Source of the DNA: Acidobacteria bacterium SCN 69-37
GTDB taxonomy: Bacteria; Acidobacteriota; Vicinamibacteria; Vicinamibacterales; SCN-69-37
Assembly (NCBI GenBank): GCA_001724025.1
Contig: MEDJ01000019.1
Coordinates: 158,359 to 222,358 of the forward strand
Direction of reading: 5' to 3'
Length of the DNA stretch: 64,000 bases
A program made the position numbers and the translations under genes. Within the stretch, counting starts at the first letter, position 1; each line of letters begins with the position of its first letter. Under the pieces are notes generated by a model. The model worked only from the letters and a program-made list of their open reading frames with translations. It ran no database searches and was not told the DNA's origin. Below, one piece after another: positions 20,737 to 28,820 of this stretch.

Positions 20737-21905
20737 TTACTCAGGTGATCGGCTGATCGGCGCGAGTACGTCTCGTGAAACCCACGCCTGAACGTATCGA
20801 AACGGCCGGACTCAATAGCCTTCCTAATCGCCTGCATCGTGTCAAGGTAAAAGTATAGATTGTGGACCGTGTTCAGCGCCGCCGCACTCATCTCCCCGGC
20901 CATGAACAGGTGGCGGAGGTAGGCGCGCGAGTGCCGCCGACAGGTCGGGCAGCCGCACTCCGGATCGGGCGGCAGCGGATCGCGGGCGTAGCGTGCATTC
21001 TTGATGGCGATCGGGCCACGCCGCGTGAAGAGCTGGCCGTTGCGGGCGTTGCGCGTGGGCAGCACGCAGTCGAACATGTCGATGCCGCGCGCCACGCATT
21101 CGACCAGATCGTCGGGAAGCCCCGCGCCCATCAGGTACCGTGGCTGGTGCGTCGGGAGTTGCGCGGCGGTGTGCGCCACGACCCCGTACATCACGTCCGT
21201 CGGCTCGCCCACCGACAGGCCGCCGATCGCGTACGCCTCGAAGCCGACGGCCACGGTTCCGGCCACGCTGCGATCGCGCAGCTCGGGCCACGTTCCGCCC
21301 TGCACGATCCCGAACTGCGCCTGTCCCGGGGTCGAAGACACCACGTCGTCGACCTGGCCGGCCCCGACCTTCAGGAAATGATCGCGGCCGCGACGCGCCC
21401 AGCGGAGCGTGCGCAGCATCGACACCTCGGCCTGCTCGATCGTGGCGGGCCAGGCCGGACACTCGTCGAACACCATCGCGATGTCGGATCCGAGACGCGC
21501 CTGGATTTCGACCGCCGACTCGGGCGACAGCGACAGCGCCTGGCCATCGAGGTGCGACCGGAACACAACGCCCTCTTCCGACATCGTCCGTCGCGACGCG
21601 AGCGAGAACACCTGATAGCCGCCCGAATCGGTGAGGATCGGCCGGTCCCAGCCCATGAACCGGTGCAGGCCGCCCAGGTCGCCGACGAGGCGATCGCCGG
21701 GCCGCAGGTGGAGGTGATAGGTGTTGGCGAGGATGATGTCGGGGTCGAGCGCCTCGACCTGATCGATCGTCAGGCCCTTGATCGCCCCCCGTGTGCCGAC
21801 CGGCATGAATGCGGGGGTCTCGACGACGCCGTGCGGCAGCACGAGACGGCCCCGTCGTGCCTGGCCATCCTGATGCTGCAGGGCGAACGAGAACGATGCG
21901 GTCAC
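20733..21905 (-). CDS. tgt: Queuine tRNA-ribosyltransferase
   Basis: This 390-residue enzyme exchanges guanine-34 for the queuosine precursor in tRNAs with GUN anticodons. The nucleophile region is LTDSGGYQVFSL, the second aspartate lies in FDCVLPTR, and GIVQGG and YAIGGLSVGEP are conserved. The zinc site is CGCPTC with a second cysteine and histidine about 25 residues on. The start is GTG at 21905, in a 67-base divergent gap with ddl. A tgt-yajC-secDF order is common in bacteria. Confidence 0.96.
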   Translation of the reverse strand: MTASFSFALQHQDGQARRGRLVLPHGVVETPAFMPVGTRGAIKGLTIDQVEALDPDIILANTYHLHLRPGDRLVGDLGGLHRFMGWDRPILTDSGGYQVFSLASRRTMSEEGVVFRSHLDGQALSLSPESAVEIQARLGSDIAMVFDECPAWPATIEQAEVSMLRTLRWARRGRDHFLKVGAGQVDDVVSSTPGQAQFGIVQGGTWPELRDRSVAGTVAVGFEAYAIGGLSVGEPTDVMYGVVAHTAAQLPTHQPRYLMGAGLPDDLVECVARGIDMFDCVLPTRNARNGQLFTRRGPIAIKNARYARDPLPPDPECGCPTCRRHSRAYLRHLFMAGEMSAAALNTVHNLYFYLDTMQAIRKAIESGRFDTFRRGFHETYSRRSADHLSK

Positions 21906-21915
21906 GGCGTTAGCC

Positions 21916-21921
21916 TATAAT
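21916..21921 (+). promoter_or_regulatory. Candidate -10 box for ddl
   Basis: TATAAT lies 51 bases before the ddl GTG. No -35 hexamer is recognisable 16-18 bases upstream. The complementary strand reads ATTATAGG, so the same A/T patch might serve tgt. Confidence 0.4.
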
Positions 21922-21972
21922 GGCCGCCACCCGCCGCGCTCGGGCGTCGGGCATCGCATCTTCATCACACTC

Positions 21973-23133
21973 GTGAAACGTCTTCGCGTTGGCGTGTTGT
22001 ACGGCGGCCGGTCCGGCGAGCACGAAGTGTCGCTCGCATCGGCAGCCTCGGTCTTCGCGAACCTCGATCGCGCCCGGTACGAACCGACGGCGATCCGGAT
22101 CGAGAAGGACGGACGCTGGGTGCTCTCCGATCGACCGCCCTCGGCCATCTCCGCAGGCGACGTGATCGATCAGATGCGCGCCGAGGCCGGACGCGCACGC
22201 ACCGGACGCGACGTCGTCCTGCCCGCCCGTCCCGGTGACGACACGCTCATCCTCGTCGATCGCCGGACACCGCGTGCCGACGACGCCGAGGCCACGGCGT
22301 CGGTCACCGGCCTGGCCCTCGACGTCATCTTCCCGGTGCTCCACGGGCCGCTCGGCGAGGACGGCACGATCCAGGGGCTGCTCGAACTGGCCAACGTCGC
22401 GTACGTCGGCTGCGGCGTGCTCGCCTCGGCGGTCGGCATGGACAAGGCGGTGATGAAGACGCTGTTCCGCGCCGCCGGCCTGCGCGTCACCGACTGGCAG
22501 GTCGTGCATCGTCACGAGTGGGCGGCCGCGCCCGACGCGGTGCGCGCGCGACTCGAGGCCGCCCTGCCCTATCCCGTCTTCGTCAAGCCCGCGAACATGG
22601 GCTCGAGCGTCGGCATCTCGAAGGTGACCGAACCGGCGGCGCTCGACGGCGCCCTGGCACGCGCGTTCGAGTTCGATCGCCGCGTGGTCGTGGAAGTCGC
22701 CGTGCCCGACGCGCGCGAGATCGAGGTCGCCGTGCTCGGCCATCACGATCCGCAGGCATCGGTCCCCGGCGAGATCGTGCTCGCGTCCGACTTCTACGAC
22801 TACCAGGCGAAGTACGTCGCGACCGGATCGCGCACCGAGATCCCCGCACCGCTCGACGACGCGATCGCCGACGAGGTACGGCGTCAGGCGATCGTCGCGT
22901 TCCAGGCGATCGATGGTGCGGGCCTCTCGCGCGTCGACTTCCTCCTCTCGCGCACGTCGTCCGATCTCTTCGTCAACGAGATCAACACGCTGCCCGGGTT
23001 CACCGCGATCAGCATGTACGCGAAGCTGTGGGCGGCGAGCGGTCTCGACGTGCCGTCACTCGTCGATCGCCTCATCACGCTCGCCCTCGAACGCCACGCC
23101 GAGAAGCAGCAGACGCGCACGAGCGCCTTCTGA
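21973..23133 (+). CDS. ddl: D-alanine--D-alanine ligase
   Basis: This 386-residue ATP-grasp enzyme joins two D-alanines for peptidoglycan. It opens with LRVGVLYGGRSGEHEVSLASA. The first family signature is VLHGPLGEDGTIQGLLE and the ATP-grasp metal site is NEINTLPGFTAISMY. KPANMGSSVGISKV is the ATP/phosphate loop. The start is a GTG at 21973 (reading VKRLRVGVLYGG). It is divergent from tgt. Confidence 0.95.
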   Translation: MKRLRVGVLYGGRSGEHEVSLASAASVFANLDRARYEPTAIRIEKDGRWVLSDRPPSAISAGDVIDQMRAEAGRARTGRDVVLPARPGDDTLILVDRRTPRADDAEATASVTGLALDVIFPVLHGPLGEDGTIQGLLELANVAYVGCGVLASAVGMDKAVMKTLFRAAGLRVTDWQVVHRHEWAAAPDAVRARLEAALPYPVFVKPANMGSSVGISKVTEPAALDGALARAFEFDRRVVVEVAVPDAREIEVAVLGHHDPQASVPGEIVLASDFYDYQAKYVATGSRTEIPAPLDDAIADEVRRQAIVAFQAIDGAGLSRVDFLLSRTSSDLFVNEINTLPGFTAISMYAKLWAASGLDVPSLVDRLITLALERHAEKQQTRTSAF

Positions 23134-23187
23134 GTCTCATCAAGACCGTCAGCGGTCTCATTTTTGACAAACATTGCGACTTTGTGC

Positions 23188-23216
23188 TTGACACGTCGCA
23201 TTCTCGTCCCTAATCT
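23188..23216 (+). promoter_or_regulatory. Sigma70 promoter upstream of the mini-protein gene
   Basis: TTGACA (23188-23193) is followed after 17 bases by TAATCT (23211-23216). A second TTGACA occurs at 23164-23169 without a matching -10 box. The promoter starts 55 bases after the ddl stop. Confidence 0.6.
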
Positions 23217-23491
23217 ACATCTTGCGTGGGCGCTTCCTACTCAGACCACCTATTGCGTACGGTCCGCAGGACGCTTCCCATGGTGTCTCGACGCACGGCG
23301 ACGAACGACAGACCTCGTCGCAACAGGTCGACTGGACAACGCGTTTTTCCCAGTTTGCCGGCAACGCGCGACATGCGGCCGGCCTCGACGCTGAGGCACG
23401 TCACGGGCGGGTCGATCGAGCCGAAAGGCCGCGACGCCGTCCGGACGTAGCAGCCTCCGCAGCATCCCAACGCGAAAGGAGGGACAACACC
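23217..23491 (+). other. Long leader or small-RNA region before the mini-protein gene
   Basis: About 265 bases separate the promoter from the mini-ORF. No coding sequence with a ribosome site is seen, although an open frame in phase with the mini-ORF runs through it. A small stem GCCTC-GACGCT-GAGGC lies near 23381-23396. No known RNA family (tmRNA, 6S, SRP RNA, RNase P) was recognised. Confidence 0.35.
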
Positions 23492-23545
23492 ATGGCGAAG
23501 AAGGCAGCCAAGAAGGCCACGAAGAAGGGCGCGAAGAAGCGGTAA
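23492..23545 (+). CDS. 17-residue Lys/Ala-rich mini-protein
   Basis: The ATG at 23492 opens the peptide MAKKAAKKATKKGAKKR before TAA. A near-perfect AAAGGAGGG ribosome site sits 8-9 bases upstream. A promoter lies 275 bases upstream and a strong terminator 20 bases downstream. The KKA/AKK repeats resemble the basic tails of histone-H1-like nucleoid proteins, so binding to DNA or RNA is conceivable but unproven. Longer readings from an upstream TTG would begin at the promoter's transcription start and have no ribosome site. It may be missed by automatic annotation because of its size. Confidence 0.6.
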   Translation: MAKKAAKKATKKGAKKR

Positions 23546-23564
23546 GCACGCCCTCCCGCGAGGG

Positions 23565-23594
23565 AAAGGGGGCAGATCGTCGCCCCCTTTTTTT
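23565..23594 (+). terminator. Intrinsic terminator of the mini-protein gene
   Basis: AAAGGGGGC pairs perfectly with GCCCCCTTT around an 8-base loop, followed by a further TTTT. It is one of the clearest terminators in the window. Confidence 0.88.
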
Positions 23595-23608
23595 CCTCGC
23601 TCCATCGA

Positions 23609-25780
23609 TCAGCGCAGATCGATGCCGTCCCAGATCCGCACGCGCTCGATCACGTCGTGCGCGGCCACCTGATCCAGTACGTCCCATCCCCCCACCACAC
23701 GACCGAACGCGGTGTACTTCGCATCCAGGTGCGGCTGCGGTGACGTCGTGATGAACCACTGACTGCCGGCCGTCTCGGCCCCGCCGAGCGCCATGCCGAT
23801 CGTCCCGCGCAGGAACGGCGTCGACGAGAACTCGTCACGCTGCGTATACCCCGGGCCACCGGCCCCGTCGCCGCGCGGATCGCCCGTCTGCACGACGAAG
23901 CCCGGCACCACACGGTGCACAGGCAGCCCGTTGAACAACCCGCTGCGCACCTGCTCGACGAACGTCGCGACGGTCAGCGGCGCATCCATCAACTCGAGCT
24001 GCACTTCGATCACGCCCCGGCGCGTCTCGATGAACGCGCGCGGCGAATACGACGGGTGCAGCAGCGCGTCGGAGGTGAAAAACGATGCCGGCCGCCGCAG
24101 CGGCGCCGGACGTTCCGGCTCCGCATCGGCCACACCCGCCGCGCGCAGCAGCGCCGCGGCGCGCACGCGCACCGGCCACTCGCGATCGGCGAGCGCCTGC
24201 CGCCACGTATCGACGCCGGCCTCGCCGTAAGGCGCCAGCGCCTCGATGGCAGCCAGCCGCGCCGCGTACGTCGAATCGCTGACGCCGCGCGTGAACGCCG
24301 CCGCGAGCAGCGTCGCGCCGCCGTCGATCCTGGCGACGCCGACCAGGTCGGCGGCCGTGGCGCGCTCCGCGAAGTCCGCGGCCTCGAGCGCCACGCGCAG
24401 ACGCTCGGCCAGATCGGGCACCTTCACCGCCGCGAGCGCCCGCAGCGCCGACCCGTGCACGCGCGCGTCGTCGTCGGCCGTGAGATCGACCAGCGCCGGG
24501 GTCACCCGATCGGCCGGGAGCGTCCCGAGTACCGTGGCCAGCGCGGCACGGACGGACCAGTCGCGATCGCGACCGAGCCCGGACAGGACGAGCAGGAACG
24601 CGTCCGGATCGAGACGCGCCGCCGCCGCGTACGCGGCCGCACGCATCGCCGGTGCGGGATCAGAAAACGCATCGATCAACAGATCGAACGTACCCGGCGC
24701 CGGCGGCAACGTGCCAATCGCCGCGACCGCCTCGATCGCCAGCGGCGACGATGACGGCACCTGCGACAGCAGCGTGGTGAGCCGCGCGACATCGTCGGCC
24801 GTCCCGCTGTGTCCCAGCAGACGCACGGCCGCCACGCGCAGCTTGACGTCGACGCTGTTGTCGACGGCCAGCGCGCGCGCGCGCGGCAACGCCTCTGGAT
24901 CCCCGAGCGCCGTCAGACCGCGCAACGCGAAACTTGCCGTGTACACGCCGGGCACGTTCGCCAGGCTGCGCAGCGCCACGAGCGCGCGCCGATCGCCGCT
25001 GCGCTGCAGCGCATAAGCCACCGGCCACCAGCGCGAGACCGGCTGCCCCTGCGCGTCGAGCGCCACGCGCGCGAGCGCGTCGAAATCGCCAAGCCGCACG
25101 AGCGCATACAGCGACTGGCGGCACACCTCGATCTCCGGCGTCTGCGGCCACGCTTCATCGTCGGGCTCGATCCCGGCCAGGAGGGCCGGACAGCCGTCGG
25201 CGGCCTGGGCAATCGCCGTGGCCACACGCGCGTCACCAATCAGCCCGAGCGCTTCGATCGCGCGGCCCCGCACCGCCACCGAGGGATCGGCCAGGGCGGT
25301 TTCGAGCGGCGAGACCGCGTCGCGGGCCCCGAGCAGGCCAAGGCCGAACGCGGCCTGGCCGCGGACGTCCTCGACCGGATCCGACAAGGCGGCCACCAGC
25401 GGAGCCACGCCCTCGGCCATGCCGACCCGACCGATGGCCACGGCCGCCCGCGCGCGCACGATCGGGTCCGGATCGCCGATCAGCGCGACGAGATCAGGTG
25501 TCATCGCATGATGAAAACCCGCCGGCCGCTCGACGACCGCTGCGGTCCCGGCGGCTTCCGCAGTCTCGGCCTCCGGCGCGACGGCCGGTGCGTCACGGAG
25601 CACGCGCTGCTGCTCGAGCCGCAGCAGCCACCCGACCTTGGTATCGAGCGAGGGCGGCGGCACGACGGGTCCGGCCGGTGCGGTGGCGACCGCGCCTCTC
25701 GACGCGCACCCCGACAGGCCGAGCGTCGCCGCCAGCACCACTCCCCCGATCACGGCCCGATACACGCCATTCCGCAGCAT
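23609..25780 (-). CDS. HEAT-repeat lipoprotein fused to a cyclophilin-type peptidyl-prolyl isomerase
   Basis: This 723-residue protein begins with a signal ending LGLSGC, a good lipobox, so it should be membrane-anchored in the envelope. Residues about 85-540 consist of HEAT/PBS-lyase-type repeats, such as IGDPDPIVRARAAVAIGRVG and LSDPVEDVRGQAAFGLGLLG, about 12-14 units. The last ~150 residues form a cyclophilin domain: VHRVVPGFVVQTGD carries the catalytic arginine, and GTIGMALGG and GSQWFITTSPQPHLD match the family. A periplasmic folding factor with a large docking platform is the likely role. It is monocistronic and divergent from the kinase gene. Confidence 0.88.
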   Translation of the reverse strand: MLRNGVYRAVIGGVVLAATLGLSGCASRGAVATAPAGPVVPPPSLDTKVGWLLRLEQQRVLRDAPAVAPEAETAEAAGTAAVVERPAGFHHAMTPDLVALIGDPDPIVRARAAVAIGRVGMAEGVAPLVAALSDPVEDVRGQAAFGLGLLGARDAVSPLETALADPSVAVRGRAIEALGLIGDARVATAIAQAADGCPALLAGIEPDDEAWPQTPEIEVCRQSLYALVRLGDFDALARVALDAQGQPVSRWWPVAYALQRSGDRRALVALRSLANVPGVYTASFALRGLTALGDPEALPRARALAVDNSVDVKLRVAAVRLLGHSGTADDVARLTTLLSQVPSSSPLAIEAVAAIGTLPPAPGTFDLLIDAFSDPAPAMRAAAYAAAARLDPDAFLLVLSGLGRDRDWSVRAALATVLGTLPADRVTPALVDLTADDDARVHGSALRALAAVKVPDLAERLRVALEAADFAERATAADLVGVARIDGGATLLAAAFTRGVSDSTYAARLAAIEALAPYGEAGVDTWRQALADREWPVRVRAAALLRAAGVADAEPERPAPLRRPASFFTSDALLHPSYSPRAFIETRRGVIEVQLELMDAPLTVATFVEQVRSGLFNGLPVHRVVPGFVVQTGDPRGDGAGGPGYTQRDEFSSTPFLRGTIGMALGGAETAGSQWFITTSPQPHLDAKYTAFGRVVGGWDVLDQVAAHDVIERVRIWDGIDLR

Positions 25781-25801
25781 GGCCTCATGGTAGCGCAGCC
25801 G

Positions 25802-25830
25802 ATGACGCGTCCCGGCCGCGCTGCTATACT
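25802..25830 (+). promoter_or_regulatory. Promoter of the nucleoside-kinase gene
   Basis: ATGACG (25802-25807), 17 bases, then TATACT (25825-25830). The predicted transcription start near 25837 is only about five bases before the first codon, so the mRNA would be essentially leaderless. Confidence 0.6.
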
Positions 25831-25841
25831 TCGCCGGCAGA

Positions 25842-26489
25842 TTGGACTTCCGCTACATCGCCATCGAGGGACCTCCGGGACTCGACAAGACCCGGCTCGC
25901 CGAACGTCTCGGCACGCGACTCGACGCCAGCGTCATCCTGGAGGATCACGACAACCCGTTCCTCGCCGACTTCTACAGCGGCCGGCCCGGGGCCGCGTTC
26001 CAGACCCAGCTCTTCTTCACGCTCGCGCGGCATCGCCAGCTGGCGGCGCTCCGGCAGCGCGATCTGTTCAGCCAGGCCACGGTCTGCGACTACCTGTTCG
26101 AGCGCGACCAGATCTACGCGTTCACGAATCTCGACGACAACGAGCTGTTCATCCACAAGCGCCTCTTCGAGCTCGTCGCCCAGGACCTGGCGGCACCCGA
26201 CATCGTCGTCTACCTCCAGGCTCCGACAGATCTGCTGATCCGGCGCTGGAAGGTCCGCGCCGATCAGATGGCCGAAGAGGGGCTGTCCGCTCCCGTGCCC
26301 GACGCCGAGTACCTCGCCGAGCTCAACGAGGGCTATACCCACTTCTTTTTTCATTACACGGCCACGCCGCTGCTCGTCGTCGAGACGTCACAACTCGACC
26401 TGACCTGGGGTGACGAGACGGTCGACGAAATCCTGCGCCAGATCCGCAGCATGGGCCGCGGGACGCGCTACTACGTGCCGCGCACCTGA
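25842..26489 (+). CDS. Deoxynucleoside-kinase-like P-loop protein
   Basis: This 215-residue protein resembles the dNK family that phosphorylates deoxynucleosides. It has IAIEGPPGLDKTRLAERL at 6-23, LEDHDNPFLADFY, the long helix with QTQLFFTLARHRQ, then VCDYLFERDQIYA (ERD/DRS-type motif). VVYLQAPTDLLIRRWKVRADQMAEE fits the lid with its arginines. The P-loop reads GPPGLDKT: the glycine before the lysine of GxxxxGK is aspartate here. The start must be the TTG at 25842 or very near it, because the P-loop begins at residue 10. It precedes accD and folC on the same strand. Confidence 0.8.
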   Translation: MDFRYIAIEGPPGLDKTRLAERLGTRLDASVILEDHDNPFLADFYSGRPGAAFQTQLFFTLARHRQLAALRQRDLFSQATVCDYLFERDQIYAFTNLDDNELFIHKRLFELVAQDLAAPDIVVYLQAPTDLLIRRWKVRADQMAEEGLSAPVPDAEYLAELNEGYTHFFFHYTATPLLVVETSQLDLTWGDETVDEILRQIRSMGRGTRYYVPRT

Positions 26490-26534
26490 GGCAGACCGTT
26501 GCCTCGGGCCGGCCAGAACCGGTAGAGTCCACGG

Positions 26535-27446
26535 GTGGCCTGGTTCAAGAAGACCCGCAAACCGATTGCCGCTGCCGACAAGGCCAGCCGCGTCCCGGAG
26601 GGCCTGTGGGTCAAGTGCCCCTCGTGTCAGCGGGCGCTCTATCACAAGGACCTCGTCGACACGTTCCAGGTGTGTCCGCACTGCGCGCACCACTTCCGGC
26701 TGTCGGCCCAGGATCGGCTCGCGCTGCTGTTCGACGACGGCCGCTGGACGGAGCACGACGCCGGTCTGCGTTCGCTCGATCCCCTGCACTTCACCGACAC
26801 CAAGCCGTACCGCGATCGCCTGGCCGCGACGATGGAGAAGACGCACATGAACGACGCCGTGATCGTGGCGTCGGGCCTGGTCGATCAGATCCCGGTCGTC
26901 ATCGCGGCCATGGAGTACTCGTTCATCGGCGGCAGCATGGGCGTCGTCGTGGGCGAGAAGATTACGCGAGGCGCCGAGCGGGCGCTCGCCACACGGTCAC
27001 CGTTCGTCGTGGTGTCGTGCTCGGGCGGTGCGCGGATGATGGAAGGCGCGCTGTCGCTCATGCAGATGGCGAAAATCAGCGCGGCGCTCGGCCGCCTGGA
27101 CCGCGCCGGCCTGCCCTACCTCTCGATCCTCACCGACCCGACCACGGGCGGCGTGACCGCGAGCTTCGCGATGCTCGGCGATCTGAACATCGCGGAGCCG
27201 AAGGCCCTCATCGGCTTTGCCGGCCCGCGCGTCATCGAGCAGACGATCCGCCAGAAGCTGCCCGAGGGCTTCCAGCGCAGCGAGTTCCTGCTCGAGAAGG
27301 GGTTCATCGATCTCATCGTCGATCGGCGGGCGCTGAAACAGACGGTCGCCACGACCCTGCGCATGTTCACCGGCCGCCAGGCCGTGCCCGCGGCGCCGTC
27401 GGTTGCGCCCGAGGCGGTGCCCGACGAACCGCCGCCCGGCGTCTGA
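26535..27446 (+). CDS. accD: Acetyl-CoA carboxylase carboxyltransferase subunit beta
   Basis: This 303-residue subunit transfers the carboxyl group from biotin to acetyl-CoA, the first committed step of fatty-acid synthesis. An N-terminal zinc ribbon (CPSC at about 28-31, CPHC at about 47-50) is followed by the carboxyltransferase domain with FIGGSMGVVVGEKITRG, SCSGGARMMEGALSLMQMAK and LTDPTTGGVTASFAMLGD. The start is a GTG at 26535 (VAWFKKTRK). The C-terminal 25 residues are Pro/Ala-rich. folC follows 17 bases later, as in many bacteria. Confidence 0.96.
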   Translation: MAWFKKTRKPIAAADKASRVPEGLWVKCPSCQRALYHKDLVDTFQVCPHCAHHFRLSAQDRLALLFDDGRWTEHDAGLRSLDPLHFTDTKPYRDRLAATMEKTHMNDAVIVASGLVDQIPVVIAAMEYSFIGGSMGVVVGEKITRGAERALATRSPFVVVSCSGGARMMEGALSLMQMAKISAALGRLDRAGLPYLSILTDPTTGGVTASFAMLGDLNIAEPKALIGFAGPRVIEQTIRQKLPEGFQRSEFLLEKGFIDLIVDRRALKQTVATTLRMFTGRQAVPAAPSVAPEAVPDEPPPGV

Positions 27447-27463
27447 TCCGGCGGCAACGCCCC

Positions 27464-28729
27464 ATGTTGGCTCCCAGGACGTACCTGTCCTCACTCGAAC
27501 TGATCGGCATCAAGCTCGGCCTCGACCAGATCCACGCACTGCTCGCGGCGCTCGATCACCCGGACCGCGCGTATCGTGCCATCGTCATCGCCGGCACGAA
27601 CGGCAAGGGTTCGGTCTCGGCCATGCTCGAGCGCGGCCTGCGCAGCGCCGGCTACCGGACCGGACGCTACACGTCGCCCCATCTCGTCCGGCTCGAGGAA
27701 CGGTTTGCCGTCAATGGCGTCGACATCGAGGCGGAGGCGCTCGAGGCGGCCATCGCGAGGACCGCGCGCGCCGCGGCCTCGCTGCCGGCACCGCCCACGT
27801 TCTTCGAGGCCACGACCGCCGTCGGCCTGGACCTGTTCCGCGACGCTGCCATCGACGTCGCCCTGCTCGAGGTCGGCCTCGGCGGCCGCCTGGATGCCAC
27901 GAACGCGGTGGCGGCCGAAGCCTCGGTCATCACCGCGATCGATTTCGATCACCAGCAGTACCTCGGTCACACCATCGAGGCGATCGCGGGCGAGAAGGCC
28001 GGTGTGATCAAGCCGGAGACGTTCTGCGTGCTCGCCCGCAATCCTCCCGCCGTCGTCGGCGTGGTCGAGGCCCAGTGCCGGGCGGTCAACGCGGACCTGG
28101 TGCTGGCCGCGAACGATATCGATGTGCGCACGACGTTCGCCGACGGCCGGGCGCGGATCTCGATGCGGACACCACGCCGTCAGCACGACGATCTGACGCT
28201 GGGCCTGCGCGGTCGCCACCAGATCGATAACGCGATCACGGCCGTCCGCGCGCTCGACGAACTCGACGCCCGCGGCCGTTTCACGGTAGGTGCCGCGGAC
28301 GTGCGCGCGGCCGTGGAGGATGTCACCTGGCCGGCGCGGCTCGAGACCGCCCGCGTCCACGGGCACGACGTCCTGATCGACGGCGCCCACAACGCCGCGG
28401 GCGCCGCGGCACTGGCCGCGTACCTGCGCGAGGTGTATGGGCGGCCGGTCCCCGTCGTGCTGGGCGTGCTCGGCGACAAGGCTCTGGAGGCCGTGGTCTC
28501 GCGCATTGCAACCGCGGCCTCGCACGTCGTCTGCACGACGCCGGCGTCGCCGCGCGCCGCAGCTCCCGCCGATCTCGCCGCCATCGTCAGGCGCGTGGCG
28601 CCCGGTGTCGGGGTCGAGACGGTCGACCCGCCGGTGGCCGCCATCGAGGCGGCCGCGCGTCACGGATCGCCCGTGGTGGTGGCTGGATCGCTCTACCTGG
28701 CCGGCGAGGTCCGTGCGCACGTCTCGTGA
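27464..28729 (+). CDS. folC: Folylpolyglutamate synthase / dihydrofolate synthase
   Basis: This 421-residue Mur-ligase-type enzyme adds glutamate to folates. The P-loop is VIAGTNGKGSVSAMLE, followed by RTGRYTSPHLVRLEERF, the metal-binding LLEVGLGGRLDATN and GEKAGVIKP. The C-terminal domain has LIDGAHNAAGAAALAAYL. The frame is open far upstream inside accD, but the ATG at 27464 gives the expected start. The order accD-folC is widespread. Confidence 0.95.
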   Translation: MLAPRTYLSSLELIGIKLGLDQIHALLAALDHPDRAYRAIVIAGTNGKGSVSAMLERGLRSAGYRTGRYTSPHLVRLEERFAVNGVDIEAEALEAAIARTARAAASLPAPPTFFEATTAVGLDLFRDAAIDVALLEVGLGGRLDATNAVAAEASVITAIDFDHQQYLGHTIEAIAGEKAGVIKPETFCVLARNPPAVVGVVEAQCRAVNADLVLAANDIDVRTTFADGRARISMRTPRRQHDDLTLGLRGRHQIDNAITAVRALDELDARGRFTVGAADVRAAVEDVTWPARLETARVHGHDVLIDGAHNAAGAAALAAYLREVYGRPVPVVLGVLGDKALEAVVSRIATAASHVVCTTPASPRAAAPADLAAIVRRVAPGVGVETVDPPVAAIEAAARHGSPVVVAGSLYLAGEVRAHVS

Positions 28730-28820
28730 TACTCTGCCGGCGTTGTCGGGACATACGCGCCGGATCGCCGGTGGCGGCCTCCAGTCCCGACTGGATCGGC
28801 CATTCCACGTCAGATTCCTC

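Noticed and set aside
23217-23491. tmRNA, 6S RNA or SRP RNA
   Set aside because: No tag-peptide frame, no 6S-like central bubble and no GGAAGC-type SRP motif were found.
23222-23545. A 107-residue version of the Lys/Ala mini-protein starting at an upstream TTG
   Set aside because: Its start coincides with the predicted transcription start, it has no ribosome site, and the added residues are low-complexity; the ATG at 23492 has an ideal site.
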